From Diacronema lutheri (taxonomy: Eukaryota > Haptophyta > Pavlovophyceae > Pavlovales > Pavlovaceae): a DNA stretch of 64,000 bases. The stretch is from NCBI GenBank assembly GCA_019448385.1, contig JAGTXO010000022.1:193501-257500 (forward strand), in the 5' to 3' direction. The notes below the pieces were generated by a model. The model made no database searches. It was not told where the DNA came from and worked only from the letters and a program-made list of their open reading frames with translations. Position numbers and translations under genes: made by a program. This document shows, piece by piece, positions 52,001-63,260 of the stretch. Positions within the stretch are counted from its first letter, which is position 1; each line of letters opens with the position of its first letter.

Positions 52001-52978
52001 CAGCCCGGTGCGCGGAAGGAGCTGCGGCGCCTCGTGACGGCCGTGCACAGGCTCACGACACAGGCGTACCGCGTCATCCACAAGGGGGTGCGCGACGAGG
52101 CTACAGTGGCGAGCGCGCAGGCCGCCGGCGCGGCGTCGGGCGGCCTGTCGATCAGCGTGCACACGTTGACCACGATGGACAAGAAAACCGTCGGCGCGAT
52201 CTTCTCGGCCATCGGCTGGCACACGGACAAGAGCACGTACTACGGTGCAGCGTGCCAAGGCAAGCCCGCCGAGCAAGCCGCCGCGCAGACCAAGGCGGCG
52301 ACGGCTCGCGCCGTCGGCGAGATGGCCGAGGGCGTCCAGCCCGTCTGCGCGGTGGGCCTCACGAAGATCCTCGAGGAGGAGGCGACGCAGGTGTCCACCG
52401 CGTGCCTGATGCACCCATCGCGCGTCGTGGACGGGCTGCTCCGCGACGTCGTCCGCGCGGCAGTCGAGCGCGACGAGGCGCTCGTCGCGCAGCCCGAGAT
52501 GCAGCGAAACGCGCGCGTGCGCGAGCTGTGCGCGTAGCTGCTGCGCGGCAACGTGGCGGGCACGCGCGCCAACTGTCCCGCCGCGCTCGACCGCCACCTG
52601 CCCGACATGGTCCTCCACGGCATCGACTACAAGTGCACGCCCACGCCCAGGTGAAGCTACGACCGGCACACGATGCGCTCCTTCGTCGTGCAGATCCGCG
52701 ACATGCAGCACGTGGCCGAGGGGCAGGCGCTGCTCTGCCGGCTCGCGCGCCTGTACACACAGCAGCTTGCGCGCCAGGCGGAAGGCGGCGGCGGCGAGGC
52801 GAGCGCCGTCGGTGCGGTCGAGGCGGGCCACGCGCTGACCGGCGGCAGCGAGAACGACGCCCTCATCTTTGGCGACGAGGACGCTGCGGGCGACGCCGAC
52901 AGCGCGCGCGACGGCACGGGCGACGCCGGCGCGCGCTCGGTCGATGACACCGAGGAATCACTCGAGAACCTTGACTGA
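49050..52978 (+). pseudogene. Chromodomain-containing C sequence, copy C3, full length but broken
   Basis: Most complete C copy. Leader and Arg/Ala/Pro-rich N-terminus; FYRGVELGVHATRAIVDARH (about 50057); a one-base insertion at about 50245 (gatcggggctgcg against gatcgcgctgcg in C2) shifts the frame. Then come ALLVLHTPADAP, VRVRDALRAWATTGSASG-type sequence and YDFAPLDEDVAVAVGA. A base is lost near 51257 (gagggaagccg against gaggggaagccg). The chromodomain VDEEAGTYEVEFF (about 51530-51567) and, one frame back, GTSLFRIRWLGYDESADTWE (about 51597-51656) follow. The C-terminal block runs KRSTLNAGPQAVTAQPGARK to RVRELCA, stop at 52536-52538, where C1 reads on. Downstream are DRHLPDMVLHGIDYKCTPTP and the captured tail of the 39.5-kb ankyrin gene (52770-52978). 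Confidence 0.65.
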
Positions 52979-53136
52979 GGGTTCACGTCAGAGTAGTCGA
53001 TGACTCGGGCGCAGCATGACAGCATGTCACCCAAGACGCCCGAGCTGTCTTGGACTCGGCGCGTTCGTCACCGCCAGGTACTGAGTGCACCAGTCGCCTG
53101 CCGCTCCCAAGGACATGCGCTCTGGCCGAATCCAAC

Positions 53137-53375
53137 TCGCGCCATGTTGGGACATACTCGACGGCGGCAAGCAGGCGCGCGCGAGGCGCGACGCGGACGG
53201 CCGGCCGGCGCACGCGCGCGCGGCCAACGCGCGCGCCTTCTACCGCGGCGTGGAGCTCGGCTTGCACGCGACGCGCGCCATCGTCGACGCGCGCTACGCC
53301 GACCTTCTGCAGGCCGGCGGCGGCGCGCCGCTCGCGCCGGACGGCGTGCGAGCTCTACCGAGCCCCTGACGTGGC
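53137..53375 (+). pseudogene. Short C-sequence fragment between C3 and RT4
   Basis: tcgcgccatgttgggacata, then GVELGLHATRAIVDARYADL (about 53250-53310), then a jump to GGGAPLAPDGVR. It is an internally deleted C start that joins RT4 near 53376. The 158 bp before it (52979-53136) match nothing I recognise. Confidence 0.55.
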
Positions 53376-54325
53376 TCGGGGCGAAGACGCTGTGCAGCGC
53401 GGCGCAGAAGAATAACATGCCCTCGACCGGCCCCTGCTGTACGCCCAGCACGCATGCGTAGGGCGCAATCGTGCGACCAAAGACGATGGGGCTCGCGCAA
53501 GGGTGAGCATCGTAACGGCGAGGCGCGCGAGCGCGCGGACACGCGGCGGATTGTCGCTTGCGGCGAGCGCGGCGACGATCGCGCCGCGCTCCACGGTGTT
53601 GAAAGCGGGCAGGTCCGCGCGGACACGCCTCTGTTGACGAACAGCTCTCCGAACAATCTTGAGCAAGGTGACGACCTTGGGAGCTTGGCTACCGGTCTCG
53701 CAAAGGAGTCGGTGAGGCTCAGCGCCCGGAGTAACGCGTTGTTCCAACCGCCGGGGGCTGGCGCGACGTGTGGGTCGAGCTTGTGTAGCACCTGCACGAG
53801 CGTGGCCTCGTCGATCGTGATCCGGTCTATGGTTTGGTCTGCGATGTAGTCGGCGCGAATCGGCGCGCGTCTCTGCGGGTGCTTTTGCGCGAGCTCGGCA
53901 AGGATGCTCTGGTCACGGAAGTTGGCTAGGCCGGAGGACGTGAGGAGCCTGCGCGGCAAAAGTCGTCTTGGTCGATCAGCCTGACGGCGACTTACAATCG
54001 CACAGCGTCTGTACGAGATAAGGCGCCGAGCCCGCACTGTTGAGCACGACGACCAGATCGACGGGGGGCGCGCGCCGACGCCGCAGAGCCGCGCGTCCGG
54101 CCGGCGGCACGCCGGTGAGCACGAAGCCAAAGATATCCGCGTCCTCGCGCCGCGCAAACGTGACAGCAAAGCCGCGAGCGAGCGAGGCGAGCAGGTCGAG
54201 AGTGGAGTTGTGGCGCAGCTTTGCGACGTGGTCCTGCGCGACGCCGTTGCCCGCCGTGGAGGGCGGCCGGGATCGGGCGCACACCTGAGATTCGAGAGTC
54301 CGGCGCTTTCCATCCTGTGTAGAAT
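53376..54325 (-). mobile_element. Reverse-transcriptase fragment RT4, lacks the ADD motif
   Basis: Minus-strand blocks: LANFRDQSILAELAQKHPQR, DYIADQTIDRITIDEATLVQ and KLDPHVAPAPGGWNNALLRA (about 53930-53720), and GVQQGPVEGMLFFCAALHSV (about 53445-53385). The similarity ends before the YxDD-type motif, so this copy is catalytically dead by truncation. DLVVVLNSAGSAP lies near 54050. Confidence 0.65.
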
Positions 54326-54448
54326 GTCCGGGCCGCCCCGGGGCTTCACGCTTGGCGAAGAGCGCGCGTCACAAAAGGGCGGCGGTCGTCGAGTCAACCT
54401 CGCAGCGCGTGCCACTGCCCCGCTTGCCGAACGCGCGTCTGCCCGCTG

Positions 54449-56023
54449 ATGCTGACGAGGCGCGCGACGGCGCGCGCGCGCGCCGAGCGCGCGGACATAC
54501 TCATGCGGCTGCCCGCCGACGTGCTCGCGCGCGTCGGCACGCTCATCGGGCCGGAGGACGCGCTGTGCATGCGCGCGTCGTGCCGCGCCTTTGCGCATGC
54601 GATTCCCGCACCGACGCGCACGCCGCGCTCTGCGATGCTGCGCTCGCGCGCGCTCGCCGCATAGGCGTGGGATCTTCCCGGCTTCCGCTCGGCCGCGTTT
54701 CCCGCGCGGGAGCAGATCAAGCTGTGCGCGCTGGCGGCAAGGGCTGGGTGCGTCGGTTCGATCACGTGGCTGCGCGAGCGTGGCTGCAAGTGGAATAGCG
54801 ACACGTGCACCAGAGCAGCTTGGGCTGGCCACCTGGAGATGCTGCAGTGGGCGCGAGAGCACGGCTGCGATTGGGGCAGCTGCACGTGCTCCGCTGCAGC
54901 TGAGAATGGCCACCTTGCGGTGCTGCAGTGGGCGCGAGAGCACGGCTGCGAGTGGGACAGGCGCACGTGCTGTGTTGCAGCCAAGGGTGGCCACCTCGAG
55001 GTGCTGCAGTGGGCACGCGAGGACGGCTGCGAGTGGGACAGCTGCACGTGCTCCTTTGCAGCTCGGGCTGGGCACCTCGAGGTGCTGCAGTGGGCGCGAG
55101 AGCACGGCTGCGAGTGGGACAGCCGCACGTGCTTCGCTGCAGCTGAGAATGGCCACCTTGCGGTGCTGCAGTGGGCACGAGAGCACGGCTGCGAGTGGGA
55201 CAGCGGCACGTGCTCCTCTGCAGCTCGGGCTGGCCACCTCGAGGTGCTGCAGTGGGCGCGAGAGCACGGCTGCGAGTGGGACAGCCGCACGTGCTTCGCT
55301 GCAGCTGAGAATGGCCACCTTGCGGTGCTGCAGTGGGCGCGAGAGCACGGCTGCGAGTGGAACAGCGACACGTGCTCTGCTGCAGCTGCAAGTGGCCACC
55401 TTGCGGTGCTGCAGTGGGCGCGAGAGCACGGCTGCGAGTGGGACAGCGGCACGTGCTCCTCTGCAGCTCGGGCTGGCCACCTCGAGGTGCTGCAGTGGGC
55501 GCGAGAGCACGGCTGCGAGTGGGACAGCGAAACCTGCTTCGCTGCAGCTTGGGGTGGCCAACTCGAGGTACTGCAGTGGGCACGCGAGCACGGCTGCGAG
55601 TGGAGCAGCCGCACGTGCTCCTATGCAGCTTGGCGTGGCCACCTCGAGGTGCTGCAGTGGGCGCGAGAGCACGGCTGCGAGTGGGACAGCTACACGTGCT
55701 CCGCTGCAGCTGAGGGTGGCCACCTTGCGGTGCTGCAGTGGGCACGAGAGCACGACTGCGAGTGGGACAGCAACACGTGCTCGGATGCAGCTGAGAATGG
55801 CCACCTCGAGGTGCTGCAGTGGGCGCAAGAACACGACTGCGAGTGGGACAGCGGCACGTGCTCCGCTGCAGCTCGGAATGGCCACCTCGAGGTGCTGCAA
55901 TGGGCACGCGAGCACGGCTGCGAGTGGGATGCGGAGGATTGCTTTGAGGAAGCGCTCTCTTCTGGCAACGCGCGTGTGGCCGATTGGGTTGCAGCGCAGC
56001 TGGCGCTGCAGCAGCTGCCGTAA
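54449..56023 (+). pseudogene. F-box/ankyrin-repeat gene, copy A4, nonsense codon
   Basis: Same start, total length (1575 bp) and ends as A3, but TAG at 54662-54664 interrupts the linker (RALAA-stop-AWDLPGF), where A2/A3 have TGG. A restart at ATG 54839 would give 394 residues of repeats without the F-box. Fourteen 27-residue repeats follow the first WLRERGCKW unit; the cap is AEDCFEEALSSGNARVADWV. The repeat order differs from A3. Confidence 0.75.
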
Positions 56024-56044
56024 TACGGCACCCTCCCCCATCCC

Positions 56045-59000
56045 ACCTCTTGAATCGGCCAGATGCCCGTGCACGGTTTACCGGGCCGAACCTGGGTTTC
56101 CGTCTTTCAAAGCCCCGACGTCGCTCGTCGGCGTCAGGGCGCGCGGCCGCATTTGCACCGCGCACCGCCGCCCTGCGCATCACCGCCGGCAGCGAGCAGC
56201 GGTTCGACCGCGCAACCGACCACGCCGCCATCCACTTTGCGCGCGCGCACGCACGGCCGCCCGACGGCCGCCGCACGCGCACTTGCCGCACGTGCAGCTG
56301 CTGCAGGCGCCGACGCCGCACGCGCCAGCCACGCCGAACACGGCCCTTCGCCTGCGCGCGCCGCCGCCTCGCCGCCGCCACGCCGCGCCGCGCGCGCGGC
56401 GGCTGAGAGCCCGTTTGAACGCCGCGCGCTGCGCCCGCCATCCCACGCCGCGCCGCGCGAGCGCGCGCCGCCGTGTGGGAGGCGATTTCGACGGCGAGGA
56501 GCGCAACGAACGCGAACGCCCCGCACGCGAACGACGCGACGAGCGCGGCAGTGCAAGCCGTGAGCAGCGTGGTGGACGCCACTGGCGCTGCGACGGCGCG
56601 CAGCCGCGCGCGATGCGCGCGCGTCGTGCCGTCGACCAACGCGCCGCCGCCGGCGGTCGCGGCGCGCGCGGTCGCGCTGGCGTGTGCGCCGCGCGCAGCT
56701 GTGCGCACAGGCAGCGCGCCGCCATCTCCACGCGCCGCCTCCCGCCGCCGCGCCGTCCCCCCGCCGCCGCGCCGCCGCCGTCGCCACCGGCCGCGCTCAG
56801 TCGCTGGCAGCACGTCGGCGCGGGCGGCAGCGCGGCAGGCCGGCGGCTCGCGGCCATCGCACGGCGGCAGCGCGGCGTGCGCGCGCCGCCGCCCGCCGCG
56901 CGATTGCTCGCCACGCTGCCGCCACCGCCACGCGACGGCCTCGCGCGCACGAGCAAGCAGGCGCGCGCGAGGCGCAACGCGCACGGCCGGCCGGCGCACG
57001 CGCGCGCGGCCGCGCCGCCGCCACCGGCGGCGCTCAGCCGCTGGCAGCACGTCGGCACGGGCGGCAGCGCGGCAGGCCGGCGGCTCGCGGCCATCGCACG
57101 GCGGCAGCGCGGCGTGCGCGCGCCGCCGCCCGCCGCGCGATTGCTCGCCACGCTGCCGCCACCGCCACGCGACGGCATCGCGCGCACGAGCAAGCAGGCG
57201 CGCGCGAGGCGCATCGCGGACGGCCGGCCGGCGCACGTGCGCGCGGCCAACGCGCGCGCCTTCTACCGCGGCGTGGAGCTCGGCGTGCACGCGACGCGCG
57301 CCATCGTCGACGCGCGCCACGCCGACCTGCCGCAGGCCGTGTTCGTGGCGGAGGCGCGGGCGATCGTCGCGCGCTCCGCCGGCGGCGGCGCGCTGCTCGC
57401 GCCGGACGACGTGCGCGACCTGTGCGACGCGCAGACGGACGCCGATCGGGGCTGCGATCTGCGCGGCGGTGGGCGCGCACGACGCGACGCGCATCTTCGC
57501 GCTCGTCACGCGCAACGCGAGCTTGGCGGGCGCGGCGCTGCTCGTGCTGCACACGCCGGCGGACGCGCCGGCGCGCGCGCTCGGGCTCGTGGCGACGCGC
57601 TCGCGCGCGTCGTCGTCGGGCGCGCCGCGCGACGCGCACGGGGCGCTGGTGCAGCGGTTGGACGTGCTGACGGGCGCGATCGCCGCGGCGCGAGGCGCGC
57701 CGCCGCTCGAGCTCGAGCTCGCGCTCGCGCCCGAGCCGCAGAGCGCGTGCAACGCGCGTGCGGCCGCGCTGCTCTGCCTGCAGGCCGTCGCGGACGCGAG
57801 CGACCGTCCCGCCGCTGAGGACGCGCTGGCCGCGCTCGACGACGCGCGCGGCATCGACCGGCACTGCCACGCCGTTTGGCAGCAGATCGAGGCGAAGCTC
57901 GCGTGGCGGCTTGCCGACGGCGGCGCCGACGGCGCGCCCGCGCGCGCGCCTGCCGCCGCACCGCCAGCGTGTGCGCCGGCGCACGCTGCCGGCGAGGCTG
58001 AAGTCGACCAGGCGATCGTCACGCGGGTGCGCGACGCGCTGCGCGCGTGGGCGACGACTGGCACCGCGTCCGGCGCGGCGGTGCTCGACGACGCCTGCGC
58101 CGCGTACACGGCGCGCGCACGCGCGCGCAAGGACGCGCACACGGCGCTGGGCCCGAGACGCGCGGCCGAGCTGCTCGCCGCGGCCGCGCGCGGCGGAGCC
58201 GACGGGGCGGATGCCGCGCGCGCGCTGCTCGGCGGCACGCCGCGCCTGCTCGTCGGGCTCCCCTGCGTGCCCGTCGCCGCGCCGTCCGGCGAGCCGCCGC
58301 GCCCGGTGGGGCTGCTCGTCGTTGACCGGTCGACGGACGACTCGCGCCCGGCCGCGCTCGTGCGCTACGACTTTGCGCCGCTCGACGCGGACGTGGCCGT
58401 CGCGGTCGGCGCGCATGCCGTCGCGCTGGCCGGTGCGATCTGGCCGCTGCTCGCGGCCGAGGGGAAGCCGCAGCCATCGCCCGTCGTGCGCTCGCAGCCG
58501 CGCGGCGGCGACGATGGCGCGCGGGCGCTCGCAACGCTCGCGTGCCTCGACGCGCTGATGACCGCCAGCGTCGGCGCGCACGGCCTCGCGGGCGGCGCGG
58601 GGATGCTGCCCGCGCTGGCCGCGCGAGGCGTTGCGGCCGCTCAGCGCGAGCGGCAGCTGCGCGCGGCCGTCGAGAGGCAGGGCGGCACGGTCGCTGGGTG
58701 GGCGGGACACGGGCGTGAGCGCGGCGGGCGCGAGCGTCGACGAGGAGGCGGGCACGTACGAGGTCGAGTTTTTTGCGAGCGCCGCAAGGCGGGCAAGAAA
58801 GGCACGTCCCTGTTCCGGATCAGGTGGCTGGGCTACGACGAGAGCGCCGACACGTGGGAGGCCGAGGGCAACCTCGACAAGGGCCTCGTCGCCCAGTTCC
58901 GCGCGGCGCACGACGAGCAGGAGCGGCGCGCGGGCGGATCGGGCAGCGGCAGCGGCGGCGGCGGCGCGGGCGCGGCGTCGGCGTCGGCATCGCTGCACAC

Positions 59001-60194
59001 GCACGGCGTGTCGGGCGCCGCGGGCAAGCGCGGCGCGGCGGGTGCCGCGGCGGGCGCGCGTGACGCCGCGGGCGCGCTCGCGCCGAGCGTTCCCCGCGCG
59101 CGCGGCGTCGAGAGCGCGCGCGTGGACGAGCCCGCTGCGCCGAGCGCGGCAGCGTGCTCCCGGGCTTTGTGGTCAAGCGCTCGACGCTCAACGCGGGGCC
59201 GCAGGCGGTGACGGCGCAGCCCGGTGCGCGGAAGGAGCTGCGGCGCCTCGTGACGGCCGTGCACAGGCTCACGACACAGGCGTACCGCGTCATCCACAAG
59301 GGGGTGCGCGACGAGGCTACAGTGGCGAGCGCGCAGGCCGCCGGCGCGGCGTCGGGCGGCCTGTCGATCAGCGTGCACACGTTGACCACGATGGACAAGA
59401 AAACCGTCGGCGCGATCTTCTCGGCCATCGGCTGGCACACGGACAAGAGCACGTACTACGGTGCAGCGTGCCAAGGCAAGCCCGCCGAGCAAGCCGCCGC
59501 GCAGACCAAGGCGGCGACGGCTCGCGCCGTCGGCGAGATGGCCGAGGGCGTCCATCCCGTCTGCGCGGTGGGCCTCACGAAGATCCTCGAGGAGGAGGCG
59601 ACGCAGGTGTCCACCGCGTGCCTGATGCACCCATCGCGCGTCGTGGACGGGCTGCTCCGCGACGTCGTCCGCGCGGCAGTCGAGCGCGACGAGGCGCTCG
59701 TCGCGCAGCCCGAGATGCAGCGAAACGCGCGCGTGCGCGAGCTGTGCGCGTAGCTGCTGCGCGGCAACGTGGCGGGCACGCGCGCCAACTGTCCCGCCGC
59801 GCTCGACCGCCACCTGCCCGACATGGTCCTCCACGGCATCGACTACAAGTGCACGCCCACGCCCAGGTGGAGCTACGACCGGCACACGATGCGCTCCTTC
59901 GTCGTGCAGATCCGCGACATGCAGCACGTGGCCGAGGGGCAGGCGCTGCTCTGCCGGCTCGCGCGCCTGTACACACAGCAGCTTGCGCGCCAGGCGGAAG
60001 GCGGCGGCGGCGAGGCGAGCGCCGTCGGTGCGGTCGAGGCGGGCCACGCGCTGACCGGCGGCAGCGAGAACGACGCCCTCATCTTTGGCGACGAGGACGC
60101 TGCGGGCGACGCCGACAGCGCGCGCGACGGCACGGGCGACGCCGGCGCGCGCTCGGTCGATGACACCGAGGAATCACTCGAGAACCTTGACTGA
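56045..60194 (+). pseudogene. Chromodomain-containing C sequence, copy C4, broken
   Basis: Same architecture as C3. It shares the one-base insertion at the gatcggggctgcg site (about 57448). An extra G (tgggtgggcggg, about 58696) shifts the frame ahead of the chromodomain; TYEVEFF and, one frame back, CERRKAGKKGTSLFRIRWLG (about 58755-58830) are both present. About 30 bp are missing near 59147 relative to C3. The C-terminal block ends at the same TAG (59752-59754), followed by DRHLPDMVLHGIDYKC and the captured ankyrin-gene tail to 60194. The N-terminus contains a 237-bp in-frame duplication. Confidence 0.65.
56796..57269 (+). repeat. 237-bp direct duplication inside C4
   Basis: The segment starting ctcagtcgctggcagcacgt at 56796 recurs from 57033 (ctcagccgctggcagcacgt) with a few substitutions. 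237 is a multiple of three, so the open frame is kept. Confidence 0.85.
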
Positions 60195-60352
60195 GGGTTC
60201 ACGTCAGAGTAGTCGATGACTCGGGCGCAGCATGACAGCATGTCACCCAAGACGCCCGAGCTGTCTTGGACTCGGCGCGTTCGTCACCGCCAGGTACTGA
60301 GTGCACCAGTCGCCTGCCGCTCCCAAGGACATGCGCTCTGGCCGAATCCAAC

Positions 60353-60591
60353 TCGCGCCATGTTGGGACATACTCGACGGCGGCAAGCAGGCGCGCGCGA
60401 GGCGCGACGCGGACGGCCGGCCGGCGCACGCGCGCGCGGCCAACGCGCGCGCCTTCTACCGCGGCGTGGAGCTCGGCTTGCACGCGACGCGCGCCATCGT
60501 CGACGCGCGCTACGCCGACCTTCTGCAGGCCGGCGGCGGCGCGCCGCTCGCGCCGGACGGCGTGCGAGCTCTACCGAGCCCCTGACGTGGC
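60353..60591 (+). pseudogene. Short C-sequence fragment, duplicate of 53137-53375
   Basis: Identical by eye to the fragment 7,216 bp to the left; part of the tandem duplication. Confidence 0.55.
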
Positions 60592-61541
60592 TCGGGGCGA
60601 AGACGCTGTGCAGCGCGGCGCAGAAGAATAACATGCCCTCGACCGGCCCCTGCTGTACGCCCAGCACGCATGCGTAGGGCGCAATCGTGCGACCAAAGAC
60701 GATGGGGCTCGCGCAAGGGTGAGCATCGTAACGGCGAGGCGCGCGAGCGCGCGGACACGCGGCGGATTGTCGCTTGCGGCGAGCGCGGCGACGATCGCGC
60801 CGCGCTCCACGGTGTTGAAAGCGGGCAGGTCCGCGCGGACACGCCTCTGTTGACGAACAGCTCTCCGAACAATCTTGAGCAAGGTGACGACCTTGGGAGC
60901 TTGGCTACCGGTCTCGCAAAGGAGTCGGTGAGGCTCAGCGCCCGGAGTAACGCGTTGTTCCAACCGCCGGGGGCTGGCGCGACGTGTGGGTCGAGCTTGT
61001 GTAGCACCTGCACGAGCGTGGCCTCGTCGATCGTGATCCGGTCTATGGTTTGGTCTGCGATGTAGTCGGCGCGAATCGGCGCGCGTCTCTGCGGGTGCTT
61101 TTGCGCGAGCTCGGCAAGGATGCTCTGGTCACGGAAGTTGGCTAGGCCGGAGGACGTGAGGAGCCTGCGCGGCAAAAGTCGTCTTGGTCGATCAGCCTGA
61201 CGGCGACTTACAATCGCACAGCGTCTGTACGAGATAAGGCGCCGAGCCCGCACTGTTGAGCACGACGACCAGATCGACGGGGGGCGCGCGCCGACGCCGC
61301 AGAGCCGCGCGTCCGGCCGGCGGCACGCCGGTGAGCACGAAGCCAAAGATATCCGCGTCCTCGCGCCGCGCAAACGTGACAGCAAAGCCGCGAGCGAGCG
61401 AGGCGAGCAGGTCGAGAGTGGAGTTGTGGCGCAGCTTTGCGACGTGGTCCTGCGCGACGCCGTTGCCCGCCGTGGAGGGCGGCCGGGATCGGGCGCACAC
61501 CTGAGATTCGAGAGTCCGGCGCTTTCCATCCTGTGTAGAAT
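60592..61541 (-). mobile_element. Reverse-transcriptase fragment RT5, duplicate of RT4
   Basis: Same blocks and the same truncation before the YxDD-type motif as RT4, offset 7,216 bp. Confidence 0.65.
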
Positions 61542-61664
61542 GTCCGGGCCGCCCCGGGGCTTCACGCTTGGCGAAGAGCGCGCGTCACAAAAGGGCGGCG
61601 GTCGTCGAGTCAACCTCGCAGCGCGTGCCACTGCCCCGCTTGCCGAACGCGCGTCTGCCCGCTG

Positions 61665-63239
61665 ATGCTGACGAGGCGCGCGACGGCGCGCGCGCGCGCC
61701 GAGCGCGCGGACATACTCATGCGGCTGCCCGCCGACGTGCTCGCGCGCGTCGGCACGCTCATCGGGCCGGAGGACGCGCTGTGCATGCGCGCGTCGTGCC
61801 GCGCCTTTGCGCATGCGATTCCCGCACCGACGCGCACGCCGCGCTCTGCGATGCTGCGCTCGCGCGCGCTCGCCGCATAGGCGTGGGATCTTCCCGGCTT
61901 CCGCTCGGCCGCGTTTCCCGCGCGGGAGCAGATCAAGCTGTGCGCGCTGGCGGCAAGGGCTGGGTGCGTCGGTTCGATCACGTGGCTGCGCGAGCGTGGC
62001 TGCAAGTGGAATAGCGACACGTGCACCAGAGCAGCTTGGGCTGGCCACCTGGAGATGCTGCAGTGGGCGCGAGAGCACGGCTGCGATTGGGGCAGCTGCA
62101 CGTGCTCCGCTGCAGCTGAGAATGGCCACCTTGCGGTGCTGCAGTGGGCGCGAGAGCACGGCTGCGAGTGGGACAGGCGCACGTGCTGTGTTGCAGCCAA
62201 GGGTGGCCACCTCGAGGTGCTGCAGTGGGCACGCGAGGACGGCTGCGAGTGGGACAGCTGCACGTGCTCCTTTGCAGCTCGGGCTGGGCACCTCGAGGTG
62301 CTGCAGTGGGCGCGAGAGCACGGCTGCGAGTGGGACAGCCGCACGTGCTTCGCTGCAGCTGAGAATGGCCACCTTGCGGTGCTGCAGTGGGCACGAGAGC
62401 ACGGCTGCGAGTGGGACAGCGGCACGTGCTCCTCTGCAGCTCGGGCTGGCCACCTCGAGGTGCTGCAGTGGGCGCGAGAGCACGGCTGCGAGTGGGACAG
62501 CCGCACGTGCTTCGCTGCAGCTGAGAATGGCCACCTTGCGGTGCTGCAGTGGGCGCGAGAGCACGGCTGCGAGTGGAACAGCGACACGTGCTCTGCTGCA
62601 GCTGCAAGTGGCCACCTTGCGGTGCTGCAGTGGGCGCGAGAGCACGGCTGCGAGTGGGACAGCGGCACGTGCTCCTCTGCAGCTCGGGCTGGCCACCTCG
62701 AGGTGCTGCAGTGGGCGCGAGAGCACGGCTGCGAGTGGGACAGCGAAACCTGCTTCGCTGCAGCTTGGGGTGGCCAACTCGAGGTACTGCAGTGGGCACG
62801 CGAGCACGGCTGCGAGTGGAGCAGCCGCACGTGCTCCTATGCAGCTTGGCGTGGCCACCTCGAGGTGCTGCAGTGGGCGCGAGAGCACGGCTGCGAGTGG
62901 GACAGCTACACGTGCTCCGCTGCAGCTGAGGGTGGCCACCTTGCGGTGCTGCAGTGGGCACGAGAGCACGACTGCGAGTGGGACAGCAACACGTGCTCGG
63001 ATGCAGCTGAGAATGGCCACCTCGAGGTGCTGCAGTGGGCGCAAGAACACGACTGCGAGTGGGACAGCGGCACGTGCTCCGCTGCAGCTCGGAATGGCCA
63101 CCTCGAGGTGCTGCAATGGGCACGCGAGCACGGCTGCGAGTGGGATGCGGAGGATTGCTTTGAGGAAGCGCTCTCTTCTGGCAACGCGCGTGTGGCCGAT
63201 TGGGTTGCAGCGCAGCTGGCGCTGCAGCAGCTGCCGTAA
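61665..63239 (+). pseudogene. F-box/ankyrin-repeat gene, copy A5, same nonsense codon as A4
   Basis: Identical by eye to A4, including TAG at 61878-61880, so the mutation preceded the 7,216-bp duplication. Restart possible at ATG 62055. Confidence 0.75.
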
Positions 63240-63260
63240 TACGGCACCCTCCCCCATCCC

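Noticed and set aside
54839-55960. CRISPR-like regular direct repeats
   Set aside because: The 81-bp period has no constant repeat/unique spacer split and encodes 27-residue protein repeats in a eukaryotic gene.
53294-56074. 926-residue minus-strand frame with a regular LAAVLSRPLQHLEV repeat (also at 60510-63290)
   Set aside because: It is the antisense image of the 81-bp ankyrin repeats; the plus strand carries the F-box, repeat cap and conserved ends.
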